Notes: generated from the letters alone by a model not told the origin. DNA of 64,000 nucleotides from Rhynchopus euleeides (GCA_963210315.1 OY723279.1:930001-994000); one strand, 5' to 3'; positions 43,225 through 53,908 are shown, counted from the first letter of the stretch. Numbers and translations are program-made.

Positions 43225-43416
43225 TCGTACTCCTTTCGCTATAATAAGAGAAACCCTGCCCAGCAACTGCAAAAAAGCAGATCCGGGCTACTTTTTGTAC
43301 TTTTTTTGTGTAAGCCCCTGTGAAGTGGCATGAAGGTGATCCTGATAAAGCTTCAGTCGTACGATTTCCTTCGTTACTTCGCGACTTCGCTACGCTTCGT
43401 CGCCCGTAACTAGTAA
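43225..43416 (+). repeat. dispersed inverted repeat, left copy
   Basis: From TCGTACTCCTTTCGCTATAA to CGCCCGTAACTAGTAA; the reverse complement is at 48798-49005. The 60 bp around GTCGTACGATTTCCTTCG are almost identical, the middle less so. Confidence 0.7.
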
Positions 43417-44248
43417 GAAAACAAAGCGCTCGGCACAGCGGAGAAGTGAACAGAGAATATGTGCAGAATGTTGTTTTGCTGTGAGCACAAGGTGAAGGTG
43501 TGCTGGATCCGCACTGCGCTAGCCTGATGGGGGGTGGGGGTGGCACGGATCGAATGCACCACACCCACACCCCGTCATGGGCGGACGGCACTGCACGACG
43601 GGCCCTCCCTTCCCCGAAGTCTGGAAACGATCAGAAGCAATCCCCACCCCCTGCATGCAATCCATCTGGACGGATGCACGCAATAGATGTGTGCCTGTGA
43701 TAGCGTGCCGGTGCTCCAGAGGGGGTTGCCCCGCACCGGGGGGAGGGGCTTCGTTTGCCTGTGTGCCAACCCAGAGTGCTCAGTGTGGTACTCTACTGCT
43801 GTGTTTCGAAGTGCCGCTCACTCTTCTTTCTGCACTTTCGAGGTGTCCCCCCCACAAGCCCACTGATGCCTCTTTGCTGGTCTGGCGGAGCACTGCGGGC
43901 GGGACCGGCTCCGTGCCTTGCCACGCCCAGCCAGAGCCATAACAAGGGCTGTGTGACTTTTTGCTGGGAAAAATGGTTTTTGGGTCACATAAGGTCCCCT
44001 GAGGTGAACCCAGAGAGCCTAATATTGCAGTTGCGGCAGCCAGCCGTGCCCTGCCTGCCACCCTATCGTTATCATGCAAGGGAGCTGTGCACGTTGTGGA
44101 GAGAGAGAGAGAAAAACTGCAGGGAGAGCAGGCAAAGACCCACACCCAATCCAATGTCGTGTATTGTGTGTGCCCCACACGGCGTGCCACCGCGGCGCCA
44201 CATGCCACCCACCTGCAGGTTCACTCTGTGATCACATCAGACAGCACG
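43417..44248. other. 5' flank of the first membrane-protein gene
   Basis: No gene recognised. From about 44157 on it is duplicated upstream of the second copy (47040). Confidence 0.4.
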
Positions 44249-45766
44249 ATGCGCTGGGTGCAGCCCCTTCTCCTTGTTGCCGCTGCCGTGGCGTGCGATG
44301 CCTCAGCAAGCCAGCTGTGGTGCAGGCAGGACAGCGACTGCCACACCTACAACGATGTCGGCGCCAAGTGTCAGCAGGACGCATGCGTCTGCTCGGCGGA
44401 CTTTGCGCACGTCGCGCCTGACGTGGCGCTGTGCGCGCGTGTCAGCAGCGCCGTGCGTGAAGTCGTGCGCGTGATGTTCCCCCTCAGGACGAAATGCCCC
44501 AAGTCATCCTCTGTCGCACTGGCACTGCGCACTGCCGTCACGGCTGCTGCAGAGGGAACGGAAGCCGTGTCTACCTCGGTCGGGTGCTCTCCCTACGGCG
44601 TCCTGGCGGATGTGACGTTGATGACGGAAGACCTGTCGGCGCTGCACGCACTCTCCCTCGAGGCGGTGACGCAGGAGCTTCAGAAGACGGAGTACCGTGT
44701 GCTGCAGGACATCAACATGACGCAGCCGACACACGTGGGTGTGCGTCGGGTGTGGGGGCTGCGGTGCAAACCTGTGGCGCGTGCAGTGGAGATGGCGTAC
44801 AGGTACCCGTACTGCGTCGTCTCGGAGTGCGAGGCTGGCTTCGTGCCGGGTCTGCTTGACTCGCATTGTGCCCTGGAAACCCCTGTGCCTTCCCCTGTGC
44901 CTTCCCCTGCGCCTGCCAGCACGCCCCGTCCCAGTCTCCCCGTCTCAGTCCGCCTGAAGGAGGTCCCCAACGCTGCCTCACCGACGCTCAGCCCCGACGA
45001 CGCAAGCCTCACAAACACAGTGTGGTGCAGGCAGGACAGCGACTGTGCGGTGTACGGCGACAAGTCTGCGGTGTGCACCGGATGGGGCAAGTGTGCCTGC
45101 TCGTCGGGGTACAGCCACCTTGCGAACAGCGAGACGGGCCGCACCGCCTACACCTGCGTCCGCGCCGGCGTCGACTCACCGGGGGCGGAGGAGAAGCTGG
45201 TCGCCGTGTGGCCCGTGCAGAGGTGCCCACGCGGTGCGATCGTGGACGTGGAGGAGGCGATGGCCGCCGTGGTGGGCAGTGATGTGGGGGGTGTCGACAG
45301 CACTTCAGGCATGGCCTGTGCCATCCCAGGGGATGCCGTCTTCACAGTGCGTGTGCAGGCGTCGCTGAAGCGTCTGCTGACGGAGGACCTGGTGGCGCCG
45401 CTGCAGGAGGAGCTGAGCAAGGACACGTACGGCACCACCGCACGCTCGTTGGGGAGGGCTACGTCTGTGCATGTGCAGTGGGTGGGCCGCCTGCAGTGCA
45501 GGGTGGATCACGCAGCACGCATGCATTACGCTGAGCACGCGTGTAAGGTCGAGGCGTGCGATGCTGGCTACAAGGTGTCGCATGACGCACGGTCATGTGA
45601 GCCGGGCGAGGCAGACGGCGGTGACGACGGGCTGTCTGGGGGTGCCATCGCAGGTATCGTGTGCGGGACGGTGGTGGGCGTAGCGTTGCTTGTGGCTGTG
45701 GCGTGCCTGCTCATGAGTCGGGCCAGTGCGTCCCGCAACACAGAGAGCAACGAGCCGCAGGCGTAG
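44249..45766 (+). CDS. type I membrane protein with two cysteine-rich modules, copy 1 (intact)
   Basis: The 505-residue product has a signal peptide (VQPLLLVAAAVAC). Two similar halves follow, each opening with WCRQDSDC-x-x-Y-x-D-x-x-A-x-C...C-x-C and followed by a domain of about 130 residues ending C-x-A-G-Y/F. A Pro/Ser/Thr linker (about residues 211-252) separates them. A glycine-rich transmembrane helix near the C-terminus (GGAIAGIVCGTVVGVALLVA) leaves a short tail. The cysteine openings look EGF-like or EB-like but match no exact family. The layout suggests a cell-surface protein. The frame is open upstream to 44087, but the ATG at 44249 is chosen because it starts the signal peptide. 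The gene and its 5' flank are duplicated at 47040-48793. Confidence 0.75.
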   Translation: MRWVQPLLLVAAAVACDASASQLWCRQDSDCHTYNDVGAKCQQDACVCSADFAHVAPDVALCARVSSAVREVVRVMFPLRTKCPKSSSVALALRTAVTAAAEGTEAVSTSVGCSPYGVLADVTLMTEDLSALHALSLEAVTQELQKTEYRVLQDINMTQPTHVGVRRVWGLRCKPVARAVEMAYRYPYCVVSECEAGFVPGLLDSHCALETPVPSPVPSPAPASTPRPSLPVSVRLKEVPNAASPTLSPDDASLTNTVWCRQDSDCAVYGDKSAVCTGWGKCACSSGYSHLANSETGRTAYTCVRAGVDSPGAEEKLVAVWPVQRCPRGAIVDVEEAMAAVVGSDVGGVDSTSGMACAIPGDAVFTVRVQASLKRLLTEDLVAPLQEELSKDTYGTTARSLGRATSVHVQWVGRLQCRVDHAARMHYAEHACKVEACDAGYKVSHDARSCEPGEADGGDDGLSGGAIAGIVCGTVVGVALLVAVACLLMSRASASRNTESNEPQA

Positions 45767-45947
45767 ACATCTGGTCAACTGCTCCCTGGTAGGCGCCCCC
45801 GACACTGTGCAGCCTGTGAGAGCACCAACCCATCTGTCTGCCTCCCCGTTTGTTCGTGTTTTGCAGCTCGGTGCCAGAAGGCTTCAATGCTCAGTGTGCG
45901 GTAGCGCACTGACATTGCCACGCCTCCTGGTGTCTCCTGATTCTTTG

Positions 45948-46102
45948 TTCCCGGATTTGGCGCACAAAGAATGGCCTTATCTTTTTACGCACACGACTTT
46001 CACGCGGAAAGTGTCATTCAGCTCTGCCAAACGTGCTCTACACACCACCCCCTTCATCAGGCAAGTGGGTTTGTAAGTGTGTGTGGAAGCGTCAACGCAT
46101 CA
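45948..46102 (+). repeat. dispersed repeat, CCGGATTTGGCGCACAAAGA ... GGAAGCGTCAACGC
   Basis: Opens TTCCCGGATTTGGCGCAC, contains AAACGTGCTCTACACAC and TTCATCAGG, and ends GTGGAAGCGTCAACGCATCA. The last word is shared with the A and B repeats of the 42.2-43.2 kb retroelement. Confidence 0.55.
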
Positions 46103-46149
46103 AACGAAGTATCAACAGTAGAGAAAGAGCGGCAGAGTTGAAGTGACAC

Positions 46150-46995
46150 TTTTTGTTTTGTTGTGCCACGCACCGTCGTGGCACGCTTTTCGTTCTCTTT
46201 TTCCATTTCTGGTGGAACGCGCAACTCACCCGCTCGGGCGAGAAGCGTGTTGGACCTGAAACGGAGCTGTGTCAGCAATGTGCGCGTGTGTCTCTGTATC
46301 ATTTGTTTCTTTGCATTGTTCGCTTCTCTGTCGTTTCACTACCTCCACCTTCCCCATATGAACACCCCGGTTGCACAAACCTACAATACATACATCGGCT
46401 CCCTTTTGCATTTTCCGTTTTAAATCACGCCCGTGTGAGCGAGGAAAGCGACCTACCGCAGCTGGAATCAAAACGTGCTCTATACACCCCATTCAGGAAA
46501 AATTTTCAGGGTTTTGTGTGCAGAAGCGCCAAGACAGCAAAGAATAGAGGAAAAATCATCGGAGCGGTTGTAGCTGTGAGTAAACGGGCGCTTTCCATTT
46601 TTGGTTTCCTGTTCTTCCGTCGAAGGTAGTCAATGCGAGGTTGGCTGTCCTGACCCTGGTCTGTGCTGCACGAGTGTCTCCTTCTCGGAGACCAACACCT
46701 CGCCGCACACAGCAGACCAGTGGGCCAGTTGCTACTCCTGCAGATGACGCTCCGACATCGACCCACCCTGCCTGCTTTCTCAATCACCATGCCTCCCTCT
46801 CTGCCTGCTTTCTGTCTGACTGGACACGGGCCCTCTGCTGTTTGTTGTTTGTGTTGCACAGCCCGTCGCCCGAAGGCTGACAGCGATGCGACGTTGTGCA
46901 CCGACACCATCATATCGATTCCCTGCGCCAGGCCCATCTGGCACCGTACCCATGTGTCCTGCCTTGGATGTGTCTCGCTATCTGTCGCGCCCGCC
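46150..46995 (+). repeat. 0.85-kb segmental duplication, copy 1
   Basis: From TTTTTGTTTTGTTGTGCCAC to TCTGTCGCGCCCGCC it matches 53909-54794, with a diverged patch around 46405-46470. GTGCCACG-CACCGT-CGTGGCAC near its start is a hairpin. No domain is recognised in either direction. Confidence 0.8.
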
Positions 46996-47039
46996 GTACC
47001 CCACCACCCCCACACCCCCTGCCCCCAGGCTGTGTTGCT

Positions 47040-48793
47040 GTCGTGTATTGTGTGTGCCCCACACGGCGTGCCACCGCGGCGCCACATGCCCCCCACCTGC
47101 AGGTTCACTCTGTGATCACATCAAACAGCACGATGCGCTAGGTGCAGCCCCTTCTCCTTGTTGCCGCTGCCGTGGCGTGCGATGCCTCAGCAAGCCAGCT
47201 GTGGTGCAGGCAGGACAGCGACTGCCACACCTACAACGATGTCGGCGCCAAGTGTCAGCAGGACGCATGCGTCTGCTCGGCGGACTTTGCGCACGTCGCG
47301 CCTGACGTGGCGCTGTGCGCGCGTGTCAGCAGCGCCGTGCGTGAAGTCGTGCGCGTGATGTTCCCCCTCAGGACGAAATGCCCCAAGTCATCCTCTGTCG
47401 CACTGGCACTGCGCACTGCCGTCACGGCTGCTGCAGAGGGAACGGAAGCCGTGTCTACCTTGGTCGGGTGCTCTCCCTACGGCGTCCTGGCGGATGTGAC
47501 GTTGATGACGGAAGACCTGTCGGTGCTGCACGCACTCTCCCTCGAGGCGGTGACGCAGGAGCTTCAGAAGACGGAGTACCGTGTGCTGCAGGACATCAAC
47601 ATGACGCAGCCGACACACGTGGGTGTGCGTCGGGTGTGGGGGCTGCGGTGCAAACCTGATGCGCACGCAGTGGAGATGGCGTACAGGTACCCGTACTGCG
47701 TCGTCTCGGAGTGCGAGGCTGGCTTCGTGCCGGGTCTGCTTGACTCGCATTGTGCCCTGGAAACCCCTGTGCCTTCCCCTGCGCCTGGAACATCTGCCAG
47801 CACGCCCCGTCCCAACTCAGTCCCTGCTTCACCGACTCTGAGCCCCGGCAACGCAAGCCCCACAAACACAGTGTGGTGCAGGCAGGACAGCGACTGTGCG
47901 GTGTACGGCGACAAGTCTGCGGTGTGCACCGGATGGGGCAAGTGTGCCTGCTCGTCGGGGTACAGCCACCTTGCGAACAGCGAGACGGGCCGCACCGCCT
48001 ACACCTGCGTCCGCGCCGGCGTCGACTCACCGGGGGCGGAGGAGAAGCTGGTCGCCGTGTGGCCCGTGCAGAGGTGCCCACGCGGTGCGATCGTGGACGT
48101 GGAGGAGGCGATGGCCGCCGTGGTGGGCAGTGATGTGGGGGGTGTCGACAGCACTTCAGGCATGGCCTGTGCCATCCCAGGGGATGCCGTCTTCACAGTG
48201 CGTGTGCAGGCGTCGCTGAAGCGTCTGCTGACGGAGGACCTGGTGGCGCCGCTGCAGGAGGAGCTGAGCAAGGACACGTACGGCACCACCGCACGCTCGT
48301 TGGGGAGGGCTACGTCTGTGCATGTGCAGTGGGTGGGCCGCCTGCAGTGCAGGGTGGATCACGCAGCACGCATGCATTACGCTGAGCACGCGTGTAAGGT
48401 CGAGGCGTGCGATGCTGGCTACGAGGTGTCGCATGACGCACGGTCATGTGAGCCGCGCGTGGCAGACGGTGACGACGGGCTGTCTGGGGGTGCCATCGCA
48501 GGTATCGTGTGCGGGATGCTGGTGGGCGTGGTGTTGCTTGTGGTTGTGGCGTGCCTGCTCATGAGTCGGGCCAGTGCGTCCCGCAACACAGAGATCACCG
48601 AGCCGCAGAATGTGTAGTTATAGAGTCAACTGCTCCCTGGTTGTCTCCGCCACTGTGCAGCCTGTGAGAGCACCAACCCATCTGTCTGCCTCCCCGTTTG
48701 TTTGTGTTTTGCAGCTCGGTGCCAGAAGGCTTCAATGCTCAGCGTGCGATAGCGCACTGACATTGCCACGCCCCCTGGTGTCTCCTGCTTTTT
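47040..48793 (+). repeat. tandem duplicate of the membrane-protein locus
   Basis: Corresponds to 44157-45947, including 90 bp of 5' flank and about 180 bp of 3' flank. Confidence 0.85.
47133..48617 (+). pseudogene. type I membrane protein, copy 2, stop at codon 3
   Basis: The sequence is nearly identical to copy 1 but the start reads ATG-CGC-TAG: tryptophan 3 (TGG) has become TAG at 47139-47141. After the stop the frame is open to TAG 48615-48617, with all cysteines and the transmembrane helix kept. Differences include Ser to Leu and Ala to Val in module 1, Val-Ala-Arg to Asp-Ala-His, a rearranged linker, and Thr-Val to Met-Leu in the helix. The next in-frame ATG lies near residue 75 and would lose the signal peptide. 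Either the copy is a very young pseudogene, or translation reads through the stop or starts otherwise. Confidence 0.75.
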
Positions 48794-48797
48794 TGTT

Positions 48798-49005
48798 TTA
48801 CTAGTTACGAGCGACGAAGCGTAGCGAAGTCGCGAAGTAACGAAGGAAATCGTACGACTGAAGCTTTGGATTAGCACCTCATGCTACTTCACAGGGCCTC
48901 TACACAGCCTTGAGACAGCAAGTGTGCGCTCAACAAAAAGTAGTCCGGAACTGTTCTCCCACAGTTGCTGGACAGGGTGTCTATAATAAAGCGAAAGGAG
49001 TACGA
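48798..49005 (-). repeat. dispersed inverted repeat, right copy
   Basis: Reverse complement of 43225-43416; the pair encloses the duplicated membrane-protein locus. Confidence 0.7.
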
Positions 49006-49297
49006 ATTCCCGGATGTGGCGCACATACAACAGCCAGGGTTTCCCCGACGGCTATTTAGCCATTTGGGCCAAATTTTAGGATTTTTCGAAAATCCGGCGA
49101 TGGCTAAATAGCCATGGGGTATTTTTTTAGGATTTTTCGGAGGTGGGCCACTAGGAGGGGGTCACAGAGGAGGGGTGGTCTAAAGGACTTGGGTAGGTCA
49201 GCCTGACGGAAGACGACCGGGTAGGTTTTGCGTTGGCCGGAGGTATTTTTTGCGCACGCCACCTGTCGTACCACACGCCACGTTCATTCCTATCATC
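49006..49297. other. intergenic DNA with inverted repeats
   Basis: GGCTATTTAGCCATT and its near inverse ATGGCTAAATAGCCAT (49050-49115) form a hairpin; no gene. Confidence 0.4.
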
Positions 49298-49669
49298 ATG
49301 CACCCTTGCAGACGCACACGAGTACCTACTGTCCTGGTGCTTGACTGTAACATGCCTCCAGAAAGGACGCAAAAGGGTCTTGCGAGCTTTGGCTTTGCAC
49401 CGAAGAGCAACAGCCGCGTGCAACTCTCCACACTCCGATTCGACTACGGAGCGTACTCAGGGGACCAGGCTGTGTTGCTTGCACAGTGCAAGGCCCGGAA
49501 CCTGACATGGAAGAGGCAGTACGCTTCCCGTGCTTTTATGCTCTCTGAGATCAAGGCGTCGGATCTCTCGAGCCAGCGGGTGTTGGCTGTGCCTCCTCCT
49601 CAAACGACGCCCCTCCGACGCTCAAGTTCTCGTTCTGCTTCTCGTCGCGAAAAACTAATCATTTCATAG
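49298..49669 (+). CDS. small ORF of unknown function next to a transposon
   Basis: A 123-residue frame from ATG 49298 with codon use like a gene: VLVLDCNMPPERTQKGLASF, VQLSTLRFDYGAYSGDQAVL, then a Ser/Arg-rich tail. Its stop codon lies in the first bases of the transposon at 49665, so the tail may be altered by the insertion. No family recognised. Confidence 0.3.
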   Translation: MHPCRRTRVPTVLVLDCNMPPERTQKGLASFGFAPKSNSRVQLSTLRFDYGAYSGDQAVLLAQCKARNLTWKRQYASRAFMLSEIKASDLSSQRVLAVPPPQTTPLRRSSSRSASRREKLIIS

Positions 49670-50854
49670 ATGTACCGCCCTTGGAAAAAAAAGGGCAAAA
49701 AGGGCGGGAAAAAAATTGGTCAAAAATGGCGTTTCGCCCGTGAAACTTTTCCTTAGCCCCTGAAACGCCCTTGAAACGCCCCTGGAAAAAAAAAGGGCGT
49801 TTCAGGGGCTCCTGAGGGGCGTTTCAGGGGCTCCTGAAGGGCGCCTCAGGGGCGTTTCAGGGGCGCCTCAGCCAAAAAAAAACACAAGTCGTAGGGGGGC
49901 CCAACACCCCATATTCCCCCTTGTAGGACCAAAAAGTGCACGAAAGGGGTTAAAACGGCGTAATTCGTTGATTTTTTGCATTTCCCTGCATTTCCCAGCC
50001 AAAAATCGATTTTTTGGCTGGGCGAGGACAATGCGAAAATCGCGAAAAATCTGAAAAAATCGGATTTTTCACAGAGGCTCAAAAACGTGTTTCTGGGTGC
50101 AAAATAGGCCCAGAAACAGGTATCTCGACGTTTTTGGGTGAATTTTCGGTGGTGTCGTCTTTTTGCGGCCAAAATTTATCGATTTCCTAAGGATTCTGAA
50201 TCTGTGAGAAATGAGAGCCGGCGGCCGCACTCAGAACCTCCACTGAACAGCCCATTCCCCTGACCCCAGCCCTGGCCCATGTATGTTTTCTCATTATTGT
50301 TATAACAGTTGATACAATACACTAGCTCGGCAAATGCCTGGAGCCCCACCGGGAAGGTGTGTGTCGACATATAGCTCGGCACACGCCTGAAGCGCCACCG
50401 TGACGACATGTTCGTCTCTGCTGAAGCACTCCTACACAGGGGGGCTTCCGGTTCCTGTCCATGCAGAGGTTCTCAAAGCAGATAATGCCGAGACCTGTGG
50501 TGCGCTCTCGTTTGTTGATCCAGAGACCAAAAATGTGGAACGGCATGCTGCCCGTTCACTCATTTTTGCCTTGGGAGACACCCACTTGCCAAGGCGTTCG
50601 CTGCCGTGCGCCACGTGGCGCAAGGCACCTCAGTGTGCCCAAATAAAGTCCAGTAGCCCACCCAGAAAACCCCCATTTTTCCGCCCCTGACCCGCCCTTT
50701 TTTGAGGAACGCCCTTTTTTTTCGGCCATTTTTCGCCCTTTTTGCCCGTTTTTAAGCGGTAGATTCGCCCCTCAGGAGCCCTTTTTCGAAAAAGGGCGAA
50801 GTGCCCCTGGGGCGCCCTTTTTGCCCTTTTTTTTCCAAGGGCGGTACATCTATG
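49665..50854. mobile_element. 1.19-kb inverted-repeat transposon with 6-bp target duplication TCATTT
   Basis: The left end CATAGATGTACCGCCCTTGG is matched by the inverse CCAAGGGCGGTACATCTATG at the right end. TCATTT flanks both sides (49659-49664 and 50855-50860). GGGCGTTTCAGGGGC words repeat inside the left end, and AAAAAGGGC runs occur in both arms. The centre holds a coding-like frame (50400-50690) without a recognised domain. A 6-bp duplication does not fit Tc1, piggyBac or hAT; the class is undetermined. Confidence 0.75.
50400..50690 (+). CDS. ORF inside the TCATTT-flanked element
   Basis: The frame reads HAEVLKADNAETCGALSFVD and RHAARSLIFALGDTHLPRRS, which looks protein-like, but it has no ATG at its start. 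It may be a transposase or captured-gene remnant. Confidence 0.25.
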   Translation: MTTCSSLLKHSYTGGLPVPVHAEVLKADNAETCGALSFVDPETKNVERHAARSLIFALGDTHLPRRSLPCATWRKAPQCAQIKSSSPPRKPPFFRP

Positions 50855-50860
50855 TCATTT

Positions 50861-51789
50861 GAATTCTGGAGAGACGAGGTAGATAGAGCGTAGCGCCTCA
50901 TGTGCGTACGCACAAATTGGCCGAGGCCGAGCGCGCCGAAGGCGCGCGAGAAAAAATTTTTAGGGGGGGTTGCAGCAGGCTTGCTCCTAACATGGAATAC
51001 GGAATACACTCTCCGAAATTTCCCGATTTTTTTCTAAGGATTTTTAGGAGGGGAAATTTATTTTTTTCTAAGGATTTTCCTTAGGAAACTTTTTCCGAGG
51101 GGGGATGAGGATGAGTCCTCCAGACACCCGCCCCTCTTCTGTTTCTTCCCGGCACCCAAAACGCCGGTGTTCTTTCCAGCCAAGACCCAGATGTTCACTA
51201 CCGTGGCCTCCGGCGGCTGGGGGGCTCTGCCCCCCAGACCCCCCTGTGGCTTGTGCCTGTCTTGTCACCAAGTCCTGACGCGTATGCCACTATGGCATGT
51301 CAAGAAGGGGTGTCGTTGGAAAAATCGGTCCCGAAACCCATTTTTTGCCTTCATCTGGCAGCTGATGATGGCGGAATCACTGGACACAGGAGAGATGAGC
51401 CGTGGACGCCGGATACCCCATCTAGCGAGTCGAACCAGTGGGAACTGTCAGGTGGCGCCGACCCTATAGGAGGTCATCAAGCCGCGCAGCGCCTCATGCT
51501 GTTGAGGCAACCATCGCATGTATCGGTCGTACGCGCCTTACATTGCAATGACAATAAGGCGGTCATTGCCGACATTGTGTTTGGCCGAGGATGGCGAGCT
51601 ACCGGACCTGGGGCTGCCAGTGGTGGTCTCGATCGAGGAGGCCTTCACCATGCGGTTCCGGTCGCGGCAGTCGTGCCGAAACGAGCGCCCATGAGTGATT
51701 TGTGACAGAATTTTCCAAGGCGGTGCACTGCGTGAGGTTGTGGGACTGGCACAGGGAACTGCTGGGTCCGAAATCCAAGGCAAAAATCC
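50861..51789. other. intergenic DNA with one uncertain frame
   Basis: The plus-strand frame 51253-51705 contains VVRALHCNDNKAVIADIVFG, which faintly recalls a retroelement RNase H aspartate motif, but nothing else supports it. Confidence 0.3.
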
Positions 51790-51803
51790 TTACAGGGGGG
51801 GGG

Positions 51804-51832
51804 GCGAATAGTATTACTACGTAATACTATTC
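51804..51832. repeat. perfect palindrome of the TTACAGGGGGG family
   Basis: CGAATAGTATTAC-TAC-GTAATACTATTCG. Confidence 0.75.
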
Positions 51833-52025
51833 GGCGAACCAACCTGTATATTTGACCCCCCCCAAAAAAGGTATATTTTTGGGGGTGGCCAAATAGTATT
51901 ACGTAGTAGTACTACTCCAAAATTCGTGAAAAGGGGCGTTTCGAGGGGGCTCCCGTTCTATTGCACTTTTCGGAATCCGTGCGGATCGTAGTGGGGTCAT
52001 TTTGGTGGCTCAAGTGCCAAGCTTC

Positions 52026-52212
52026 ACCCATGAAATGCGGGTCGGGTTCAGGCACTTGTGAAGGGAAAAGGTGACTGGCAGGCAGCTTGCCCACCCATGC
52101 CACCCACCCAGCCTGACCCCCCTCACAGATTTGCCAAAACACCGTTCGTTTGAACGTTTGGAATCTGTGCGGATCGTGGTGGGGCCATTTTGGACATGGG
52201 GTGCCTATCTGC
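52026..52212 (+). repeat. dispersed repeat, TCTGTGCGGATCG family
   Basis: Contains GAACGTTTGGAATCTGTGCG then GATCGTGGTGGGGCCATTTT; a partial second copy lies directly to its left (51960-52025). Confidence 0.65.
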
Positions 52213-52269
52213 ACCCCGTACTTAGAGTCACCAAAAACGTGCCCCAGAGCCCCAGAAAAATAGTGACTA

Positions 52270-52598
52270 CCGTATACGTAAATATTTTGGAACGTAAATA
52301 TTATGGAACGTAAATATTTTGGAACGCTGGTGGGTTGGCGTTCCAGATTTTTTTCGTTCCATAATATTTACAGGGCTTTCTGCGACTCGGGGACTTGGAC
52401 CAGGTGATCGGACGGCATACAGAGTCCCTGACGGGACCTACTCGTGCACTTTTCGCGCGATTCCTGACGCAAGCCGTCCTCACCACCGAGTCCCCAACTG
52501 GCCCTGTAAATATTATGGAACGTAAATATTATGGAACGGACCGGCCAAAAATGGGCCCGTTCCATAATATTTACGTTCCATAATATTTACGTATACGG
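52270..52598. mobile_element. TA-flanked foldback MITE made of CGTAAATATTATGGAA units
   Basis: CCGTATACGTAAATATT at the left matches AATATTTACGTATACGG at the right, with TA on both outer sides (52268-52269 and 52599-52600). Units of CGTAAATATTATGGAA are repeated in both arms and again inverted in the middle. No coding capacity. TA flanks suggest a Tc1/mariner relative. Confidence 0.7.
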
Positions 52599-53045
52599 TA
52601 ATACTATTTGGCACCGTAATACTATTCAACTAGGTACAGTATACAGTATAGCCTAATATTTATGGATTTTTAATTTATGGACACACCCCCGCAGAAATTA
52701 ATTGTCTATAAATTATAAATCCACAAATCATGTGTCCATATTTCCTTGGTTGGTAAACTCTCTTTGCTTGGCCACCGTTGCTTGACACTGGGCCCCAAAA
52801 CAAAGCTTGACCACCACATCCCCACCTTGAAGGTTACAACCAAACACACCAACAATGGATATTGTTTGGTCAAATGGTTGCTGCTGCCAAGCAGCAGGAG
52901 AAGCGGGTGGACGAGGAGGTGGTCGCTCTCGGCGAGACGGCCCAGACCAACGTGACAATGGCGACTGTCGCTCAGCGATTCAGCGACTGTCGCTTTTGGC
53001 CCAGCGATCGTCGCCAGGGCGTTTCTGGACCGAAATTTAGGATTT

Positions 53046-53181
53046 CATTTCCGGAAAATTTCCGGACCGTGGTGGGGTCATTTTGCTCTGGGAGATGAGA
53101 TTTTGGCCATTCAGTCTTTTGACATTTCCCTCCCGTTGTCTGTGGAAGTGACCCCACCACGGTCCGGAAAAATACCGGAAA
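53046..53181. mobile_element. MITE with 20-bp perfect ends TCCGGACCGTGGTGGGGTCA
   Basis: The word at 53061-53080 is inverted at 53149-53168 and the match goes on outward with few mismatches. GTGGTGGGGTCATTTT is shared with the TCTGTGCGGATCG repeat family. Confidence 0.7.
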
Positions 53182-53605
53182 TCGAAGTTGGAAAAATGGG
53201 TGAGCGACTCAGCGACAGTCGCTACACCCGTCGCAGTCGCAATCGCTGAATCGCTAGCGACTGTAGCGCTACTCGAGCGACGGTGTAGCAATTGTCACAT
53301 TGCCCAGACCCGCAGCGTGCCGACTGCGGATGAGATCCGTCGACAGACGGATGACTGCGTACATATGTGAGAAGGGATGCTATCTCGGGCTTTTAGTCAC
53401 ACGGTGCCATTGCATTTTTCGCTTTTTCTATACGTTAAACGACCACCCGACTTTGGCAGTACCGTACTGTGCTCGCTCTGCTCGCACCCCCCACCCCCTC
53501 CAAAAACAAAAATAATTATTGGCCCTCTCCCCCGGAAAAATTCGGGAAAATTAATTGTCCATAAATTAGAGGTCCACAAAATACCGATCCGCGAATTATG
53601 ACCAT

Positions 53606-53713
53606 GGGGGTCTTTGCTGGTCGACAAACTTCGACAAACTTCTTCAGTTTTCAGCCAATTCAACAGGAAATGCACCAAAATGCACTGACGACCACCCCGT
53701 AGCGAAGACCCCC
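53606..53713 (+). mobile_element. GGGGGTCTTCGCT-family MITE, target duplication CAT
   Basis: 108 bp, ends GGGGGTCTTTGCT and AGCGAAGACCCCC, CAT on both sides. Near-identical to 60106-60213. Confidence 0.8.
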
Positions 53714-53908
53714 CATGTAATTTATAGGCTATACTGTAATACTATTCGCCCCCCCCCCCCCCCTGTAAAAAAAAGCAGGATTACATTTCCGGGATTTTGG
53801 CTATTTTTCAAGGAATACGGAGCAAGCCTGGGTTGCAGACCAGACTGTTTTTAGCCACGACTTTTGGCCTCGGTGGCTATTCGGGGAAACCCTGACAACA
53901 GCCTTATC

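Larger units (their letters stand above)
51790..53768. mobile_element. TTACAGGGGGG inverted-repeat element with nested insertions
   Basis: TTACAG, a G run and CGAATAGTATTAC open the element; GTAATACTATTCG, a C run and CTGTAA close it. It shares TATTCGGCGAAC and CGTGCCCCAGAGCCCC with the element at 60357-62124, so they are one family. Three smaller elements lie inside. Because the CCCCAGAGCCCC word is near the right end in the 60-kb copy but in the middle here, this may be two adjoining copies. Confidence 0.55.
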
